Shown here: positions 46,434 through 64,000 of the stretch, piece after piece
Numbering within the stretch: position 1 is the stretch's first letter
How the letters are laid out: each line of letters opens with the position of its first letter
Assembly (NCBI GenBank): GCA_964017155.1
Contig: OZ024862.1
Span: 40,927,175-40,991,174 of the forward strand
Reading direction: 5' to 3'
DNA length: 64,000 nucleotides
Source of the DNA: Oasisia sp. SBJ-2009
Lineage: Eukaryota > Annelida > Polychaeta > Sabellida > Siboglinidae
Position numbers and translations under genes: made by a program
Notes under the pieces: generated by a model
Told to the model about the DNA's origin: nothing
Seen by the model: only the letters and a program-made list of their open reading frames with translations
Databases searched by the model: none

Positions 46434-48923
46434 ACAATACTACATCGAGTCACTAATCATACGTGTGTCCCGGCCCTCTGAGCCGTGGATACCGGGTAGT
46501 TGCCGGGTAGACGCCAGGTATGCCGATGTAGGTCCCCGACATCAATGGCAAATGCAAACAGGTAAACAGATTCATAGGTCACTGTGACACGGCACTAGCA
46601 CTGGTCGCATTAGTCTCTTGATAAACAGCGAGGTTTTTTTTAACTCCACCCAAGGAAGATTTAATGCTGACAGACTAAATAAAATGCCGTATAAATATTT
46701 TAGTAGCCAAGCCTTAGCGTACGGTAGGCTGCTTCTCTCCCGTCTCGAAATAATCGTTCATTGGTTGGATACGATTTTTGAAGATGTCTGAGATATCGAT
46801 CGTCCTCCGTGTTTCAAGGTGCAGAAGCAGCGACCCGTGATGGAACCAAAACACGTTCACTGGCTGCTTGTAAACATTTCGTGGAAATTGATTTATTTGG
46901 TCAACATTCCGTGAGAGTTATTTCTTTTATTCCACAACGGTTAATTATTTGCTAAGTATGGCCACACACGCAGCTGTCGAATTTATTTGTTGTTTAAACG
47001 TAAAATATTCCACAGCGAATTCCGTTGGTCACACGGACTATATGTCACGCAGTGGAATTTTACTACAAACGCACTGTTGTGATAACTTACAGGCATGCAT
47101 GCAAAAAAATGCACTGCGGTGATATGTTTGCAAAACGTAATTTCATTGTAAACATACTTCCTTGTTTTAGTCATAGTTCACAGCAGGGTTCCTATTTCTG
47201 TTGATACGCGCATTCAGAAGCAAGTGTCTGTATAATGTTATAAATGGCAGACTTTATGGGTGATATCGCAGGTTACCGACGTGTTTGCGGTGACGCATCG
47301 CTGTAGCCTACTGTGAAACAGTTGCCTGCCCCGCCCATGGCGTGTAGAGCTGTGTGTCCACGCATTGATTGACCGGCACCATCCCTTAGAAACCATCGCC
47401 CTGTTAATGTTAATTAAATGTTCTCGTTTTCAAATTGCATGTAATTTACGATATAAAACACGCGCTCACACACGAGGACATACGCGCATACACACATGCG
47501 CGCACACTCGCACACGCACACGGAGTGTCCCTACGACAATGGAAGAACGATTTTTAAAGCGTACACAGTATTTTATTATCACAAGAAAAACAAGAAAGAC
47601 ATTTGTGTTCAAGCACAAGGCACAATTGTGCCGATACGTTAATCACGGCAGTCGGGAATGATTCGACAAAAAGTTACTCACACCTGGAAAACTTTGTTTG
47701 CTACCAACCCGCCTCACCCACTCCAGCACTCCAGCATTCATGCAAACCAGGTTAGCGTGTTTGTAGACAGTGTTAGAGAAAATAACTATACATAATGCCG
47801 CTGCAAAATTCAAGTGGCTTTTTAATAAAAATTGCAGATTCAAAAATTTACCACAGCACCAACATGCAATCACATTCTAAATGCAGTGAAAATATAATCA
47901 CAAAATACACGAGTTCTATGCTGAAATTGAGAAATAAACTGGTGAAAAAGTTGTGACATTTTGGTTGTACGCTAATCGGCAAGTGATGCTCTTATTTATT
48001 CTATCACCACACAGTAGAGAGTTAGCTGCCAAACAAGTAGATGGTGATGTCATACCCACTGAAGGCATAATGTGTAGCCATTGGATCAACAGAAACACAA
48101 ATATCGTCTACTGCATTTAAAAACAAAAAATATACTTAGGTTTCACAAGTCAGTTATTTCTTAATTTGATATTCAGTTTCCATAATAGGTATTAGTAAAC
48201 AATTACAATTATTAATTATTGTACCATACATATCAGCAGTAGCTTATATAGCAGAATAAATGCAAACAAACATGGTATTTCAAAACAGATATATATATGT
48301 ATAAAATAAGGTCTCTGGCAAACGTAGTTATCTTAGAAAATATGCATGCCCTGCAAATTGTACAGTTTTTTTTCTACTCGTGTAGTGGTTCCAAGAAGGC
48401 TGAAGTAATCAGGTCATCAAGAGAACAAAGAACGCAAATAAGAAGCACTACAATAAACTGACTTTGATACTCAAACAATTAAACATATGAAAGCCAGAAA
48501 TAAACACAATAAACAGTCAAAAAAGGCACTTATTATCACGTTCATTTAAGCACAGTTACATTTGAATTGTTGATACAGGTCAACATTACATCTTGCGAGT
48601 AAACTCCACCGGTTGTAGCCCAACATTCAAGTCAGGCATGCGATTCTGAGACATTCAACACACGTTTGCCTACGTTTCAAAACAAACAGGTAAGCTAAAC
48701 CATTAACAAACAATAAAAAAAAATGCAACACACATACAATATTATCGACATCAACCTCACAAATGACCGTGCGTGCTAGTGTCCACACGCCACGGGTGCA
48801 GCCAAACAAAGACTAGTTGTTTTCGCCACCCTCCCCAGACAGTGTTGTTCATGTCGCCGGAAGTGTGTCATCGCCTGTCGCGGCGCATGCGTGTAATTAT
48901 ATCAGGATGGGACCGGATCGAGT
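46434..48923. other. 3' flank of the 3CxxC gene
   Basis: No gene recognised. A short AC/GC-rich stretch is at 47460-47522. Part of 48.0-48.9 kb is probably the gene's 3' UTR. Confidence 0.45.
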
Positions 48924-63096
<14,173 letters not shown>

Positions 63097-63246
63097 CGTG
63101 TGACGGGTGTCGTATCCTTGCGAAATGACGGCGCACACAGTGTACACGCCTGCTTCGGTGCTTTGTCGGGACTGAAATGGCAACTGTATGCCAACGCGCA
63201 CGCCTCAGTGATCGCAGCACGACACACGCCGGGCACTACCCACGAG

Positions 63247-63325
63247 TAAATATAGCAGCGACGTAAACAAAAATAGCAATAAATACCGCTGTCCCGGTCG
63301 GGTCAACGCTTCGCCCGCTGATTGG
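63247..63325 (-). promoter_or_regulatory. Candidate core promoter of the 3CxxC gene (TATA-like and CCAAT)
   Basis: On the minus strand TATATTTA (63254-63247) lies about 150 nt upstream of the ATG and a CCAAT box (63325-63321) about 70 nt further up. That is the usual spacing if transcription starts near 63218. A second CCAAT is at 63541-63537. The surrounding 63.2-63.65 kb is CpG-rich. Inference from motif spacing only. Confidence 0.4.
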
Positions 63326-63341
63326 TCGATGACAGACGTCG

Positions 63342-64000
63342 AGCGTCGAACGCGGAAACCGTACGACGGCTGCGTGTCAACAATCGATCGAAATACAAGT
63401 TTCAACCGATGTTAGTCTAATATAAAAGACAACAAACAGAGAGTTTGTCTGAGTGGCGCACCCCAAATGTGTGCGGTATGGTAAAGCGAAACTGTCGCAG
63501 GTAAGGGGAAGTCCCTCGGACGGGTGCCGGGCGCCGATTGGTCGGGTTGTCGGGTCACGTGGACGGAGTTGCTGACGAAGCTGTCGGCGCCTGGTACTAC
63601 TCAGCAGGCGACGGGCCGTCACGCATGACCGACTTCGACGGACGGAGCTGTGTCTGTGACTTCGTTTCCTGGGCTGGCATACCCCGAGTGGAGCAACAGC
63701 GCTAGGCTAAATTTTGTTACATTTCAAGTTCACATAAAGGTTGGAGCATATAAATAGCATTTCTGCTCCGAATGTAGGCTTACAACGGTGAAAACTTGAT
63801 GCGGCCTTATCTCTGAATCTTTCACGCTACACCAAGCTGTGTGATGTATCTATTTATCTTAAAGTAAGCGTAGCACGTTTTATGTCCTTTGCGTTATTTA
63901 GCGAGATGTGTATTTCGTGTATTTGCTGGTTGGAAATATTACGATCAGCGGCACGAATATAATCAAGTGATGTATGAGCGACAAATCTGTTGGCACGATA
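63342..64000. other. Upstream region of the 3CxxC gene
   Basis: CpG-rich to about 63650, then AT-rich. A stop-free minus frame at 63377-63622 is not recognised and is more likely a by-product of GC content. Confidence 0.4.

Noticed and set aside
45034..46587. Frames of 450-490 codons (repeating pentapeptides) on both strands
   Set aside because: Stop-free pentanucleotide repeats; peptides such as repeated YSTVQ or AVPCR are artefacts.

Overview
This is animal (metazoan) nuclear DNA. Both recognisable genes are split by introns with GT-AG junctions, and the rest is AT-rich DNA crowded with microsatellites, minisatellites and decayed transposons. The gene content, LINE tails, Kolobok/hAT/Harbinger-type elements and very high tandem-repeat load fit a marine invertebrate. 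A lophotrochozoan such as a mollusc is my guess, but the sequence does not prove it. I see no virus, CRISPR array, rRNA or convincing tRNA.

Two genes can be assembled exon by exon, both on the minus strand. (1) A complete orthologue of the ACK1/TNK2 tyrosine kinase lies between 11564 and 31278: 12 coding exons, 3234 nt including stop, 1077 aa, with every splice phase compatible. Domain order is SAM-like, tyrosine kinase, SH3, CRIB, a long disordered tail with SH2/SH3/clathrin-type motifs, and UBA. (2) A small 3CxxC zinc-finger protein of the receptor-transporting-protein (RTP) type lies between 48924 and 63096: 4 coding exons, 675 nt, 224 aa. It has a TATA/CCAAT-like promoter just upstream.

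Layout. 1-11.0 kb lies downstream of TNK2 and is transposon-rich: a Kolobok relic split by a 5.16 kb insertion with 12-bp inverted ends (248-5665), then a hAT element with an 8-bp target duplication (6708-8962). 11.5-31.3 kb is TNK2, whose introns hold LINE fragments, TTAA-flanked elements, a Harbinger-type MITE and a striking series of minisatellites lying close to exons. 31.3-48.9 kb is intergenic: a 27-bp array, a TA-flanked 1.36 kb element, hexamer and pentamer arrays, and LINE and hAT coding fragments. 48.9-63.1 kb is the 3CxxC gene; its introns hold an almost identical 652-bp tandem duplication and a 33-bp array with about 19 perfect CRE octamers. 63.1-64.0 kb is its CpG-rich upstream region.

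The two genes show no obvious pathway link: TNK2 is a CDC42 effector in receptor signalling and endocytosis, and RTP-family proteins help membrane receptors reach the surface. Most long open frames in the window are by-products of repeat units whose length is a multiple of three, or of stop-free short repeats.
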